Source of the DNA: CAYRCU01 sp964422865
Lineage (GTDB): Bacteria; Patescibacteriota; Microgenomatia; UBA8517
Direction of reading: 5' to 3'
DNA length: 64,000 nucleotides
Assembly (NCBI GenBank): GCA_964422865.1
Contig: CAYRCU010000002.1
Span: 1-64,000, forward strand
Shown one piece after another: positions 42,978 to 51,956 of this stretch; within the stretch, counting starts at the first letter, position 1; every line of letters begins with the position of its first letter. The translations under genes and the position numbers were made by a program. Below the pieces are notes generated by a model that ran no database searches, was not told the origin of the DNA, and worked only from the letters and a program-made list of their open reading frames with translations.

Positions 42978-44030
42978 GTGATTCAAAAGGTTTGGCTTAC
43001 AAATTTTAGAAATTTTGGTGATCGCGTGGTTGAGTTTTCGGAAGGGATTACCGTGGTTTGTGGGGCTAATGCCAGCGGAAAAACAAATGTTTTGGAGGCT
43101 TTGTGGCTGCTTTCTACAGGAAAAAGTTTTAAGGCCAGGATTGAGGAGGAAATGATTTCGTATGGTGAGGAGATAGGAAGAGTTAAGGGGAGGAGTGGTG
43201 GGGATACTTTGGAAGTGGTGCTTACTCGGGGTGAGATTAATGTTGGTACTTCAAGGAGTGAAAGAGTAGCAAGAAAAAGGCTTCTTGTTAATGGGGTGGG
43301 GAAGCGCTTGGTGGATTTTGCGGGCAATTTAAAGTTGGTTTTGTTTGGGCCTTGGGATCTTGAGCTTGTGGTGGCTTCACCAAGTGTTCGAAGAAGGTTT
43401 TTGGATGGGGTTTTGGGACAAGTTGATGGAGAATACAGAAGGGCCCTTTTGTCTTATGAAAAGGGCCTTCGACAGAGAAACAGGCTTTTGGTGCGGATTC
43501 GAGAGGAAGGGATTAGCAGGTCCCATCTTATGTTTTGGGACAGACTTCTTATTAAGAACGGGGATTATATCGGCAGAGCTCGAGAGGAATTATTGAAATT
43601 TGTAAATGGAACGGGTGATTTTAATGGGCAGGACTTTTCGATTGAATATGACGGGAGTTTGATAACGGAGGCCAGATTGGAGCAGTACACGCGTGAGGAG
43701 GTGGCTGCTGGAACGACTTTGGTTGGGCCACACAGAGATGACTTTTGTTTTAGATTGAAAAAGAATGGAAAGGCGAGAGAGCTTGACCGGTACGGGAGTC
43801 GTGGAGAGCAGAGGATGGGGGTTTTGTGGCTCAAGCTATCGGAGCTTGCATTTATTGAAGAAAAAACAGGTGCGAAGCCCACACTTCTTTTGGATGATGT
43901 TTTTAGCGAACTTGATGAGGAGCACAGAGGAGTGGTGACAGAGTTTTCCCGGAAACAACAGACGGTGATTACCACAACAGAGGTGGAATATATGAAAGAG
44001 CTTGGAAGTGTTGAAAAAATTGAGATTTAG
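42978..44030 (+). CDS. recF: DNA replication and repair protein RecF
   Basis: 350 residues, SMC-like ATPase that loads RecA at gaps with RecO and RecR. Walker A is GANASGKT (29-36), the signature region is RYGSRGEQRMGVL, and Walker B LLLDDVFSELDEEHR. The start is GTG 42978 with the first residues MIQKVWLTNFRNF aligned to family members. In many bacteria recF sits by dnaA-dnaN; here it follows fpg. Confidence 0.95.
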   Translation: MIQKVWLTNFRNFGDRVVEFSEGITVVCGANASGKTNVLEALWLLSTGKSFKARIEEEMISYGEEIGRVKGRSGGDTLEVVLTRGEINVGTSRSERVARKRLLVNGVGKRLVDFAGNLKLVLFGPWDLELVVASPSVRRRFLDGVLGQVDGEYRRALLSYEKGLRQRNRLLVRIREEGISRSHLMFWDRLLIKNGDYIGRAREELLKFVNGTGDFNGQDFSIEYDGSLITEARLEQYTREEVAAGTTLVGPHRDDFCFRLKKNGKARELDRYGSRGEQRMGVLWLKLSELAFIEEKTGAKPTLLLDDVFSELDEEHRGVVTEFSRKQQTVITTTEVEYMKELGSVEKIEI

Positions 44031-44039
44031 TGGTATTTT
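44011..44039 (+). promoter_or_regulatory. Promoter giving a leaderless mRNA for the gene at 44046
   Basis: TTGAAA (44011-44016), 17-nt spacer, TATTTT (44034-44039) and 6 nt to ATG 44046. The -35 lies inside the end of recF. Confidence 0.65.
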
Positions 44040-44045
44040 TGCTCT

Positions 44046-44288
44046 ATGGAACGTAGGGAAAGGGAAATAGTTCAGAAACCTTTACCTGGTGAAGTGGGTA
44101 AGGGGTTGCCGGAGATTCGTACGGGGGTTTATGTGGAAGAGGAGAATGGGGGCAGGGGTGATACAATTGGTGAAAGGACAAAGTTTGAACCTTCGTTGTC
44201 CGTACAGTACTCTTCCAATGCTCTTGAAGAAAAGGAGGAGTGGGCTGCAAAAATATATGAAAGGCTGGGGCACCCTAAAACTTCTTAG
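44046..44288 (+). CDS. Small hypothetical protein
   Basis: 80 residues, hydrophilic, with charged N- and C-terminal parts and no transmembrane segment. No family recognised. It is supported as a gene by a well-placed promoter 6 nt before the ATG and by a hairpin at its stop codon. It sits between recF and the Fic gene. Confidence 0.5.
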   Translation: MERREREIVQKPLPGEVGKGLPEIRTGVYVEEENGGRGDTIGERTKFEPSLSVQYSSNALEEKEEWAAKIYERLGHPKTS

Positions 44289-44292
44289 GGTG
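44271..44292 (+). terminator. Hairpin at the end of the small gene, terminator-like
   Basis: An 8-bp perfect stem CACCCTAA/TTAGGGTG with a 6-nt loop spans the stop codon. The downstream run is only moderately T-rich (AAATTTCTT), so termination may be partial. Confidence 0.4.
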
Positions 44293-44323
44293 GTGCAAAT
44301 TTCTTACTTGTATTTTCCGCAAA

Positions 44324-45409
44324 ATGTGCAACAATTGTTGTACTATGTACACTCCGAGGTTTAGCATATCGAACAAGATATTAACTAATATAGGGCAAAT
44401 TGAGGCTGCTAGGGAGGTTGTTGAGAATGCTCCTCTGGTCCCTGATTTTGAGCGTGATTTTAAGACCGATGCTGTTGTGAGACAGGTTTATCACGGAACT
44501 CATATTGAGGGGAATGACTTGACTTTAGATCAGACAAAACAGGTTTTGGAAGGGGAGCAGATTTTTGGGAGGGACAGAGATGTGCAGGAGGTAATAAATT
44601 ATAGGAATGTTGTCAGATTACTTGACGATTTGGCTTCAAAACGTGGAGGATATGATTTGAATGACTTGCTGGAGATTCATAAGCTTACGGTTGACAGGCT
44701 GGTTCCTTACGGGAAAGCGGGAGTGTTGAGGAGCACTAAGGTTATCATCCGGGAGGAAGGCACCGGAAAGGTTATTTTGGAGCCGCCTGCGCCGGAACAT
44801 GTGCAGGCTCTTCTTTTGGAGTTTTTTTCTTGGCTTAATGGGCAAGAGTCTATTGAAATGCATCCTGTCATTAAGGCGGGTGTAGTTCATTATGTTTTGG
44901 TAGCGATTCATCCGTTTGTTGAGGGGAACGGGAGAGCCGCAAGAGCTTTTGCCAGTCTTGTGATGGTAAGAGAAGGGTATGATACAAAGCGTTTTTTTGC
45001 GATTGAGGAACACTTTGACCGCGATTTGGATCGTTATTATGAGGCCTTTTTCTTGGTTGACAGACAAAGCGTGAATGTTTTTGAGAGAGATATGACTCCC
45101 TGGCTTGAATATTTTACCGAAACTGTGGCTGTTGAGCTAAACAAAATTAAGGAGAAGGTCAGAAATTTGAGTATTGATTCCAGGCTTAGAATTAAAGTTG
45201 GTCAGCAGGTGGCGCTTAGTGCCCGGCAGGTGAAGCTTATTGAATATTTGACTGAAAAGGGAATGGCTGTGATGAGAGATCTGAAGGAAGTTATACCAAT
45301 GGTATCGGAAGATACGATTTTGCGTGACCTGAAAGATCTCCAAGACAAGGGTATAATAGAGAAGGAAGGGAGTACAAAAGCTTCCCGGTATGTGATACGT
45401 TCTAAGTAG
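44324..45409 (+). CDS. Fic-family protein with winged-helix domain
   Basis: 361 residues. Fic proteins usually transfer AMP to a target hydroxyl. The catalytic motif HPFVEGNGRAAR is complete (about 196-207), and an inhibitory-helix-like GTHIEGN lies near residue 58, suggesting self-inhibition. The C-terminal 70 residues form a winged helix (ARQVKLIEYL ... SEDTILRDLKDLQDKGII), so it may bind DNA. TATTTT ends 7 nt before ATG 44324; ATG 44345 is the alternative start. A palindrome near the start may be its operator. Confidence 0.88.
   Translation: MCNNCCTMYTPRFSISNKILTNIGQIEAAREVVENAPLVPDFERDFKTDAVVRQVYHGTHIEGNDLTLDQTKQVLEGEQIFGRDRDVQEVINYRNVVRLLDDLASKRGGYDLNDLLEIHKLTVDRLVPYGKAGVLRSTKVIIREEGTGKVILEPPAPEHVQALLLEFFSWLNGQESIEMHPVIKAGVVHYVLVAIHPFVEGNGRAARAFASLVMVREGYDTKRFFAIEEHFDRDLDRYYEAFFLVDRQSVNVFERDMTPWLEYFTETVAVELNKIKEKVRNLSIDSRLRIKVGQQVALSARQVKLIEYLTEKGMAVMRDLKEVIPMVSEDTILRDLKDLQDKGIIEKEGSTKASRYVIRSK
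44329..44340 (+). promoter_or_regulatory. Perfect 12-bp palindrome at the start of the Fic gene
   Basis: CAACAATTGTTG, extendable with one mismatch to 18 bp, lies between the two candidate start codons. It is a good candidate operator for autoregulation by the Fic protein's winged-helix domain. This is inference. Confidence 0.4.
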
Positions 45410-45414
45410 AAAAG

Positions 45415-45609
45415 ATGATCCTGTCCGACCCAAGATTTTTATATATGACTTTAGTGTTACCCGGTTTGTTTGGGCTGATTTTGATTGGAGAGGGAGTGGG
45501 AAAAATGCTTAACCAGGATTGGTATGGGGTGGTGAGTTTTGTTTTTGGGATTCTTTTCATCCTGGTCGTTTTGGGGGTGTATTTGTTCTTTTCGATGGAA
45601 ATTAAATAG
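45415..45609 (+). CDS. Small two-helix membrane protein
   Basis: 64 residues with two hydrophobic segments (about 9-27 and 37-59). No family recognised. It fills the gap between fic and the ligase gene with 5-bp spacers on either side, which supports co-transcription. Confidence 0.55.
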   Translation: MILSDPRFLYMTLVLPGLFGLILIGEGVGKMLNQDWYGVVSFVFGILFILVVLGVYLFFSMEIK

Positions 45610-45614
45610 TTGTA

Positions 45615-47321
45615 ATGAAATTTAGCAGACTTTCTGAGTATTTAGAAAAACTTGAGGAGACTTCTTCCAGGCTTTTGATTACAAAGATATTGTCGGAGCT
45701 TTTTGAGGAAACTTCTGTAAATGAAATTAAAAAGGTGGTGTATTTGATATTGGGGAAGCTTGGTCCTAGTTATGAAAACAAAGTCTTTAATGTTGCGGAC
45801 AAGGTAATGCTTGTAGCTGTTGCACGGGCGTATGGCAGGAAGCCTGATGAGGTAAGAGAGTTGTATAAGAAAAAAGGGGACTTGGGAGATGTGGCCAGTG
45901 AGCTGGGTGGAAGAACCGAAAGTGCTTTGAGCGTGAATGCGGTTTACGAGAGGCTTCTTGAGATTTCTGAGGAGGAGAAAAAAGGAAGTGTTGAAAGGAA
46001 AATTGAGGGGATTTCTGATCTATTAGGAGAACTTGATTTAAGGAGCGCGAAATATGTTGTAAGGATAGTGTTAGGGAAATTGAGGTTGGGTTTTTCAGAT
46101 AAGACGATTTTGGATGCTTTGAGTTTTTTGGAAGCGGGGGACAAGAGTTTGAAGGAAGAGCTTGATCGGGAATATCAAGTGTTTCCGGATCCGGGGCTTT
46201 TGGCAGAGAGGGTTAAGAGAGGGGTAAAAAGGACTGTGAAGGGAGTACAACCTGTTATTGGAGTACCGGTTCTTTCGATGCTTGCTCAAAGAATTAAAAC
46301 TCCAAGTGAGATGATTGAGAAAATGGGAAGAGTTGCTGTTGAGCCAAAGTTTGATGGACTGCGGATTCAGATTCATTACAAAAAAGGAAAAAATGATTTT
46401 GTGAAGGCCTTTACCAGAAATTTGAAGGAAGTTAGTTGGATGTTTCCTGAGTTGATTGAGGTTGGAAAGCAATTAAAGGTAAGGAGCGCGATAATTGATA
46501 CGGAAGCAGTGGGTCTTTCGGAAGATGCAAAGAAGATGGTTAGTTTTCAAATGACAATGACAAGGAGGAGGAAGCATGAAGTAAAGAAACACTCAGTAAA
46601 AACTCCTATTGTTTTTCAAGCATTTGATGTTTTGAGTGTTGATGGAGAAAGCATGATGGATAAGGATTATTTGAGGAGAAGAGGGGTGTTGGAGAGAATT
46701 GTTGGGGAAGGAAAACTTTTGAGGGTAGATGAGTATGTGATTACTGATAGTGCGAAGGTTATTGAAAGGAAACATGGAGAATGGATAAAAAAGGGACTTG
46801 AGGGAGTAATTGTGAAGAAAGTGGACGGGAAGTATGTTCCCGGGAGGACCGGCTGGCGATGGGTGAAGATGAAAGAGGAAATTGGGAGATATGCAAAATT
46901 ATCTGATACTGTGGATTGTGTGGTAATGGGGTATTACCGGGGAAGAGGAAAGAGAGTGAGCTTTGGTGTGGGAGGGTTTTTGGTTGGGCTTTTTGAGGGC
47001 GGGAAAGTGTTGACTTTGACCAAGATTGGGACAGGGTTGACTGATGCTCAGTTTAGAGAGTTGAAAGAGAGACTTTTAAAGCTTGAAGTGAGGACGAAGC
47101 CAAAAGAGTATGGAAAGATTGCCCGTGCTCTTGTTCCGGACCGGTGGGTGAGGCCCGGTTTGGTTGTTGAGGTTGCTGCGGATGAGATTACTAAAAGCCC
47201 TTCTCATTCGGCGGGGTTTGCACTACGTTTTCCGAGACTGGTTAGATTTCGGGACGACAAGGGTGTGGAGCAGACAACGAGCCTGGGTGAATTAAAGAAA
47301 TTGTATGAATTGCAAAGATGA
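45615..47321 (+). CDS. lig: ATP-dependent DNA ligase, archaeal type
   Basis: 568 residues in the layout of archaeal/eukaryal ligase I: an N-terminal helical DNA-binding domain, the adenylation domain with Lys245 in EPKFDGLRIQ (motif I KxDGxR), DTEAVGLS, FQAFDVLSVDG, EGVIVKKVDG, and an OB domain with GWRWVKMKEE and RFPRLVRFRDDK (motifs V-VI). It seals DNA nicks with ATP. Bacteria normally rely on NAD-dependent LigA, so this is either an extra repair ligase or a transferred gene. Confidence 0.93.
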   Translation: MKFSRLSEYLEKLEETSSRLLITKILSELFEETSVNEIKKVVYLILGKLGPSYENKVFNVADKVMLVAVARAYGRKPDEVRELYKKKGDLGDVASELGGRTESALSVNAVYERLLEISEEEKKGSVERKIEGISDLLGELDLRSAKYVVRIVLGKLRLGFSDKTILDALSFLEAGDKSLKEELDREYQVFPDPGLLAERVKRGVKRTVKGVQPVIGVPVLSMLAQRIKTPSEMIEKMGRVAVEPKFDGLRIQIHYKKGKNDFVKAFTRNLKEVSWMFPELIEVGKQLKVRSAIIDTEAVGLSEDAKKMVSFQMTMTRRRKHEVKKHSVKTPIVFQAFDVLSVDGESMMDKDYLRRRGVLERIVGEGKLLRVDEYVITDSAKVIERKHGEWIKKGLEGVIVKKVDGKYVPGRTGWRWVKMKEEIGRYAKLSDTVDCVVMGYYRGRGKRVSFGVGGFLVGLFEGGKVLTLTKIGTGLTDAQFRELKERLLKLEVRTKPKEYGKIARALVPDRWVRPGLVVEVAADEITKSPSHSAGFALRFPRLVRFRDDKGVEQTTSLGELKKLYELQR

Positions 47322-47347
47322 GTGAAGAGATATGTTAGGATGAGAGT

Positions 47348-49798
47348 ATGCCTGGAGACGGGGTGGGATTGACTTCTTCTGAGGCTCGAAAGCTAATTGG
47401 CAAGCATGGACCCAACGTCCTGCCTGAAAAGCCGCCGCCGAGTGCACTTTTTGTTCTTTTGTCTCAATTTAGAAACCCTCTTGTATATGTTTTGATTGCT
47501 GCCGGATTGATTACCTTTTTTTTGAGAGAAACTGTAGATACGACAATTATCTTTTTGGCGGTTGCTGTGAATACTGTTTTAGGGTTTGTACAGGAAGAGA
47601 AGGCAAGCCGCGCTTTTGAAGCCTTAAAGAAACTTTTGCATCCTACTGCGAAGGTGATTCGTGATGGAGAGGTAACTGAGATTGGTGTAGAGGAAGTGAC
47701 GGTTGGGGACGTAGTTGTTTTAGAACAGGGCAGCAAAATTCCTGCGGGTGGAGAACTTTTGGAGGCTAACAGACTTAATGTGGGTGAGGCAATTTTAACA
47801 GGAGAGTCTCGTGATGTTTTAAAAAAGGTAGGGGATCAGGTATTTATGGGAACGGTTGTGACGGCAGGAATTGGAAGAATGAGGGTAACTCGTGTTGGGG
47901 AAGATACTGAGATAGGGAAGATTGCTATACGTGTGCAGGAGGTTCAAGAAGATACACCACTTCGGAAACAGCTTTCGGGATTTAGCAGACGGTTAACATA
48001 TTTGGTTATTGTGCTGATGGTTTTGGTATTTGTTGTGGGGATTTTTTCAGGGAGAAGTTTGACCCAGATATTTGTTATTTCTGTTGCTCTTGCTGTGAGC
48101 AGTATTCCTGAGGGACTGTTGGTAGCACTTACTGTGGTGCTTGCGATTGGGATGCAGAGAATTGCGAAAAGACGCGGATTGGTTCGAAGCTTGGTGTCTG
48201 CAGAGACTTTGGGAGGAGTGACCAAGATTTGTGTTGATAAAACCGGGACGTTAACTGAAGGGAAAATGAGAGTTGTTGGGGTTTTGGGGGATTTACGAGA
48301 TCTTTCTTTACAAGCTTTGGTTGCGAATGATTTAGATGATCCAATAGTTGTTTCAGCTTGGGAGTGGGCCAGTGGGAAGCTCGGAAAGGAAGCGGCGAGG
48401 CGCAAAATTAAAAAGCATGAGCGAATTGACAGTATTCCTTTTTCTTCGAAGAATCGTTTTTTTGCGAGTCTTAATAAATGGAGCGAGGACGAAAATATGA
48501 TTTTTGTAAATGGAGCACCGGAATATTTGCTTGAGTGGAGTAGTCTTTCTGAGGCATCTAAAAGAGAGGTTGAAGATGTTATTAACAAATTGACGATGGA
48601 AGGAAAGAGGATTGTGGGTTTTGCAAGAAAAGAGACGCTTCTTGGGAAAACTCGTTTGAGAGATCGGGATGTGAAGAGCGGTCTTGTTTGGGTTGGGATG
48701 CTTGTCTTTAGTGATCCTGTGAGAAAAGGAGTAAGGGGAGCTTTGGAGAAGGCTCAGAAAGCTGGTGTGGATGTGGTGGTTATTACAGGAGATTATCCCA
48801 AAACAGCGAAACATGTAATGGACGAGCTGGGAATACCGGTTTCCGAGAAGGAAATTATACTTGGAAGCAATATTTTGCATTATAAAGTGAAAAAACTTTC
48901 GAGAATAATTGCTGAACGGGATATACGGCTTTTTGCGAGAACTACACCTGAGCAGAAGCTAAAGATAGTGGAGGCCCTGAAGAGAAACGGTGAGGTGGTT
49001 GCAATGATGGGAGATGGAGTGAATGATGCACCTGCCCTGAAGAGAGCCGATATTGGGATTGTTGTGGGAAGTGCTGCGGATGTAGCTAAGGAAGCTGCTG
49101 ATTTGGTACTTTTGGACAGCAATTTTGCGACGATAATTTCTGCAATTGAAGAGGGACGTGGGATATTTGACAATATTAGAAAGATTATTCTTTACTTGAT
49201 GAGTGACGCTTTCGAGGAAATTGTCGCTGTGATGGGGGCGATTATTCTTGGATTTCCACTTCCTGTGACTGCGGCTCAAATTCTTTGGATTAATCTTATT
49301 TCTGATGGGCTTCCTGATTTGGCTTTGACTGTTGATCCCAAGCTTCCTGGAATAATGAAGAGAAAGCCCAGATCTTCGGAGGAGAACATAGTGGCTCTTT
49401 GGATGAAAGAATTAATTGGGATAGTAAGTGTGAGTGGGGGACTTATGGCTTTGGGACTTTTTTCTTACTTTTGGTTGACGACGGGAAATCTTACTCTTTC
49501 AAGGAGTATTGCTTTTGCTTCTTTGGGAATAAACTCTTTGGTATATGTTTTTTCAGTGAGAACTTTGAAGGAGCCTTTTTGGAGGGAGAACCTGTTTGGG
49601 AACAAATGGCTGAATTTAGCGGTTTTTGGGGGACTGATACTTCAATTTTTGCCGTTTGTTTACCTTCCTTTGAGCAGGTTTTTGGGAGTTGAGGCCTTGA
49701 GCCTTGGGAAGTGGGCTTTGGTGTTTCTTGTGGCAGGAATAATGTTTATAATGATAGAAGGTTTAAAATATATTTTTAGGAGGACTTCCAGATGGTAG
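47348..49798 (+). CDS. P-type cation ATPase, calcium-pump-like (type II)
   Basis: 816 residues. The phosphorylated Asp297 lies in DKTGTLTEG; TGES (actuator), IPEGLLVALTVVLAIGMQR (M4), ARTTPEQKLKIVEAL and GDGVNDAPAL follow, with about ten membrane segments. The M4 PEGL and C-terminal helices are those of bacterial Ca2+ or Na+/K+-like type II pumps. The next gene, overlapping by 7 bp, is a cation/Ca2+ exchanger, which supports a Ca2+ export role. Confidence 0.92.
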   Translation: MPGDGVGLTSSEARKLIGKHGPNVLPEKPPPSALFVLLSQFRNPLVYVLIAAGLITFFLRETVDTTIIFLAVAVNTVLGFVQEEKASRAFEALKKLLHPTAKVIRDGEVTEIGVEEVTVGDVVVLEQGSKIPAGGELLEANRLNVGEAILTGESRDVLKKVGDQVFMGTVVTAGIGRMRVTRVGEDTEIGKIAIRVQEVQEDTPLRKQLSGFSRRLTYLVIVLMVLVFVVGIFSGRSLTQIFVISVALAVSSIPEGLLVALTVVLAIGMQRIAKRRGLVRSLVSAETLGGVTKICVDKTGTLTEGKMRVVGVLGDLRDLSLQALVANDLDDPIVVSAWEWASGKLGKEAARRKIKKHERIDSIPFSSKNRFFASLNKWSEDENMIFVNGAPEYLLEWSSLSEASKREVEDVINKLTMEGKRIVGFARKETLLGKTRLRDRDVKSGLVWVGMLVFSDPVRKGVRGALEKAQKAGVDVVVITGDYPKTAKHVMDELGIPVSEKEIILGSNILHYKVKKLSRIIAERDIRLFARTTPEQKLKIVEALKRNGEVVAMMGDGVNDAPALKRADIGIVVGSAADVAKEAADLVLLDSNFATIISAIEEGRGIFDNIRKIILYLMSDAFEEIVAVMGAIILGFPLPVTAAQILWINLISDGLPDLALTVDPKLPGIMKRKPRSSEENIVALWMKELIGIVSVSGGLMALGLFSYFWLTTGNLTLSRSIAFASLGINSLVYVFSVRTLKEPFWRENLFGNKWLNLAVFGGLILQFLPFVYLPLSRFLGVEALSLGKWALVFLVAGIMFIMIEGLKYIFRRTSRW

Positions 49799-50763
49799 TT
49801 TTATATTTGTTGCTGCTTTTGCTTCTTTCTTTTGTTTTGGTGAAATCTGCGGATGTGGTGATTGTATCTCTTAAAAAGATATCAAGAAAAACCAGAACAG
49901 GCGTACTTGCGATGAGCACCATAGTCTTGGCGTTGGGGACCAGCTTGCCTGAGCTTTTTGTGGGGGTTACTAGTGCTTTGGAGGGAGTAGGTAATTTGGG
50001 TTTGGGGGTAGTTATTGGGAGCAATATAGCAAATATTTCACTGGTTGCGGGTATTACAGGTTTAACTGTCGGGCGTGTTAAGATTGATGGCCGATTTTTG
50101 CGACGTGATGTGGGGGTTGCGCTTATTGCGGGAGTTGCACCTTTGATACTTCTTTTGGATGGGACTTTAAGTAGGGTAGATGGGTTGGTACTGCTTTCCA
50201 TATATGGAGTTTATTCAACAAGTATTTTTAAAAAGAGGTATAGAGAAATTGCTACTGATAGGCCTGAGGAAGACACGTTCCACAAAATGTTTAGCAAGTT
50301 AACGCATATTGGTGGGAAAGGGTCGCGAGAGTATGCAAGACTGTTCTTGGGTGTGGTTTTAATGCTTCTTTCTGCTGATTTGATTGTGAAAGTGTCACAG
50401 GTTTTAGCTTCGTTGATGGGGGTTCCGGTTTTGGTGGTGGGTTTTTTGATTTTGGCTGTGGGGACCAGCTTGCCTGAGCTTGCGTTTTCACTGAGGAGTT
50501 TGGAGGATCATACGCCCAGTATGTTTTTTGGAAATTTGTTGGGGAGTACAATTGCCAACTCGACCATGATAATTGGTATATCATCTTTGATTAGTCCAAT
50601 TATTGTGGTAGCCACTTGGGAATATGTTGTTGCCACGGTGGTTTTTGTAATAGCATTTTTGATTTTTTGGGTCTTTATTAAGAGTAAACATAGGCTGGAC
50701 AGATGGGAGGCTGGGATTTTACTTTTTGTTTATGCTATCTTTGTATTAGTAGAGTTTCTATGA
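49792..50763 (+). CDS. Na+/Ca2+ exchanger-family protein (CaCA, YrbG-like)
   Basis: 323 residues, ten hydrophobic segments in two inverted halves. The alpha repeats ALGTSLPELFVGVTSAL and AVGTSLPELAFSLRS (GTSLPE with the ion-binding Glu), each with a GSNIAN/GSTIAN partner, are diagnostic. It exchanges Ca2+ for Na+ or H+. Translationally coupled to the P-type ATPase gene. Confidence 0.92.
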   Translation: MVVLYLLLLLLLSFVLVKSADVVIVSLKKISRKTRTGVLAMSTIVLALGTSLPELFVGVTSALEGVGNLGLGVVIGSNIANISLVAGITGLTVGRVKIDGRFLRRDVGVALIAGVAPLILLLDGTLSRVDGLVLLSIYGVYSTSIFKKRYREIATDRPEEDTFHKMFSKLTHIGGKGSREYARLFLGVVLMLLSADLIVKVSQVLASLMGVPVLVVGFLILAVGTSLPELAFSLRSLEDHTPSMFFGNLLGSTIANSTMIIGISSLISPIIVVATWEYVVATVVFVIAFLIFWVFIKSKHRLDRWEAGILLFVYAIFVLVEFL

Positions 50764-50797
50764 AACTAGACAAGTTGTTTTAAGGGGGTGATTAATA

Positions 50798-51124
50798 ATG
50801 GCAGTTAGTGATAAAGGTAAATTAGGGTTAAAGAGAGAAACAGCGGGAGCTTTGGCTTATTTGTTGGGGCCTGTTACCGGACTTTTGTTTTTGGTTGCTG
50901 AGAGTGACGAGTATGTGAGGTTTCACGCTATGCAATCAGTGGTATTTTCCGTGGCGGTTTTTGTGCTTAATACCGTTTTGACAATTTCCGTTATTTTGGC
51001 GGTTTTAGTTCCTCTTTTGGCCCTTTTTGAGTTTGCGGTGTGGCTTTTTTTGATGTATCAAGCTTCTCAGGGGAAAAAGTGGGAGATACCCTTTTTGGAA
51101 AAATTGGTGTATAAGTTTCTTTAA
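50798..51124 (+). CDS. UPF0132/DUF4870-like membrane protein
   Basis: 108 residues, three hydrophobic segments (about 17-32, 44-60, 63-84). ALAYLLGPVTGLLFLVAE and EYVRFHAMQSVVFS are the family hallmarks. Function is unknown. It has a strong AAGGGGGTG ribosome site 8 nt before the ATG, and its last A is the first base of pth. Confidence 0.8.
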   Translation: MAVSDKGKLGLKRETAGALAYLLGPVTGLLFLVAESDEYVRFHAMQSVVFSVAVFVLNTVLTISVILAVLVPLLALFEFAVWLFLMYQASQGKKWEIPFLEKLVYKFL

Positions 51125-51672
51125 TGAGGGTGATTGTGGGATTGGGAAATCCGGGAGAGGAACATGAGGGGACGCGGCATAATGTTGGTTTTTGGGTGGT
51201 TGAAAGACTTGGTGTGGTAGGGGACGCTTTATTTTCTGTTCGCAAAAAGCTGGAGAGTGAGATATTGGTGATTGGAGACCTGGTTCTTGCAAAACCTACC
51301 ACTTATATGAATTCGTCGGGGAGAGCCGTTTCTAAGTTGCTGGGTTATTACAAGGTTTCTTTAGATGAGTTTTATGTGGTGCACGATGACTTGGATATAG
51401 CTTTGGGGGAATACAAAATTCAAAAGGGAAAGGGGCCGAAGGATCACAAAGGTGTGGAGTCTATTGAAGGGAATGTCGGAAGCAAGAGTTTTTGGAGAGT
51501 TAGAGTTGGAGTTGAGAACAGAGGCAAAGAAAACGGGCGCGGCCAGGTTGGGCGCGCTCACAAAATTTCTGGGAGGGATTACGTGCTTCGGAAGTTTAGT
51601 GCAAGTGAGAAAGAGAAGATTGATAAAGTTATAGAGAAAGTTGTTGTAGATTTGAAAGCAAGACTTTTATGA
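51124..51672 (+). CDS. pth: Peptidyl-tRNA hydrolase, unusual active site
   Basis: 182 residues. Frees tRNA from stalled peptidyl-tRNA. GLGNPG (Asn10), TRHNVGF (catalytic His), PTTYMNSSG and VVHDDLDI (Asp93) are present. The GGxxGHNGL segment is replaced by KGPKDHKGVESI, so the conserved Asn (N114 in E. coli) is Lys and the glycine loop is altered. Whether this is a CPR-specific variant or a functional change is open. It overlaps the next gene by 4 bp. Confidence 0.88.
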   Translation: MRVIVGLGNPGEEHEGTRHNVGFWVVERLGVVGDALFSVRKKLESEILVIGDLVLAKPTTYMNSSGRAVSKLLGYYKVSLDEFYVVHDDLDIALGEYKIQKGKGPKDHKGVESIEGNVGSKSFWRVRVGVENRGKENGRGQVGRAHKISGRDYVLRKFSASEKEKIDKVIEKVVVDLKARLL

Positions 51673-51956
51673 GTAAGAAGGATTTTGTTGCCATTGGTGA
51701 TGTTTTGGATAATTATGATGTGGAGGAAGATAAATATATTTCCAGGGAGTTCCAGAAGTATGGGTATGATCTGGCAAAAGAGCTGGGAGATTTGAAACAC
51801 AAGGCACTTTATATAAAGCTCGCTAAGGAAACACCCAGAGGTTTTTTAGAAGCTGCCAGGAATTTTGTAAAGGATGCTCAGAGGGTGAGAAGCAAACCAA
51901 GACTTTTTATGTGGAAGCTTTCAAAACTGAAAGCTGAACACACAAAAGCGAAGTGA
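51669..51956 (+). CDS. Small hypothetical protein with tandemly duplicated 3' end
   Basis: 95 residues, charged, helical, no membrane segment or known family. Coupled to pth by ATGA. Its last 16 codons, from MWKLSKLKAEHTK onward, are repeated three more times downstream as separate mini reading frames (see repeat). Confidence 0.5.
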   Translation: MSKKDFVAIGDVLDNYDVEEDKYISREFQKYGYDLAKELGDLKHKALYIKLAKETPRGFLEAARNFVKDAQRVRSKPRLFMWKLSKLKAEHTKAK

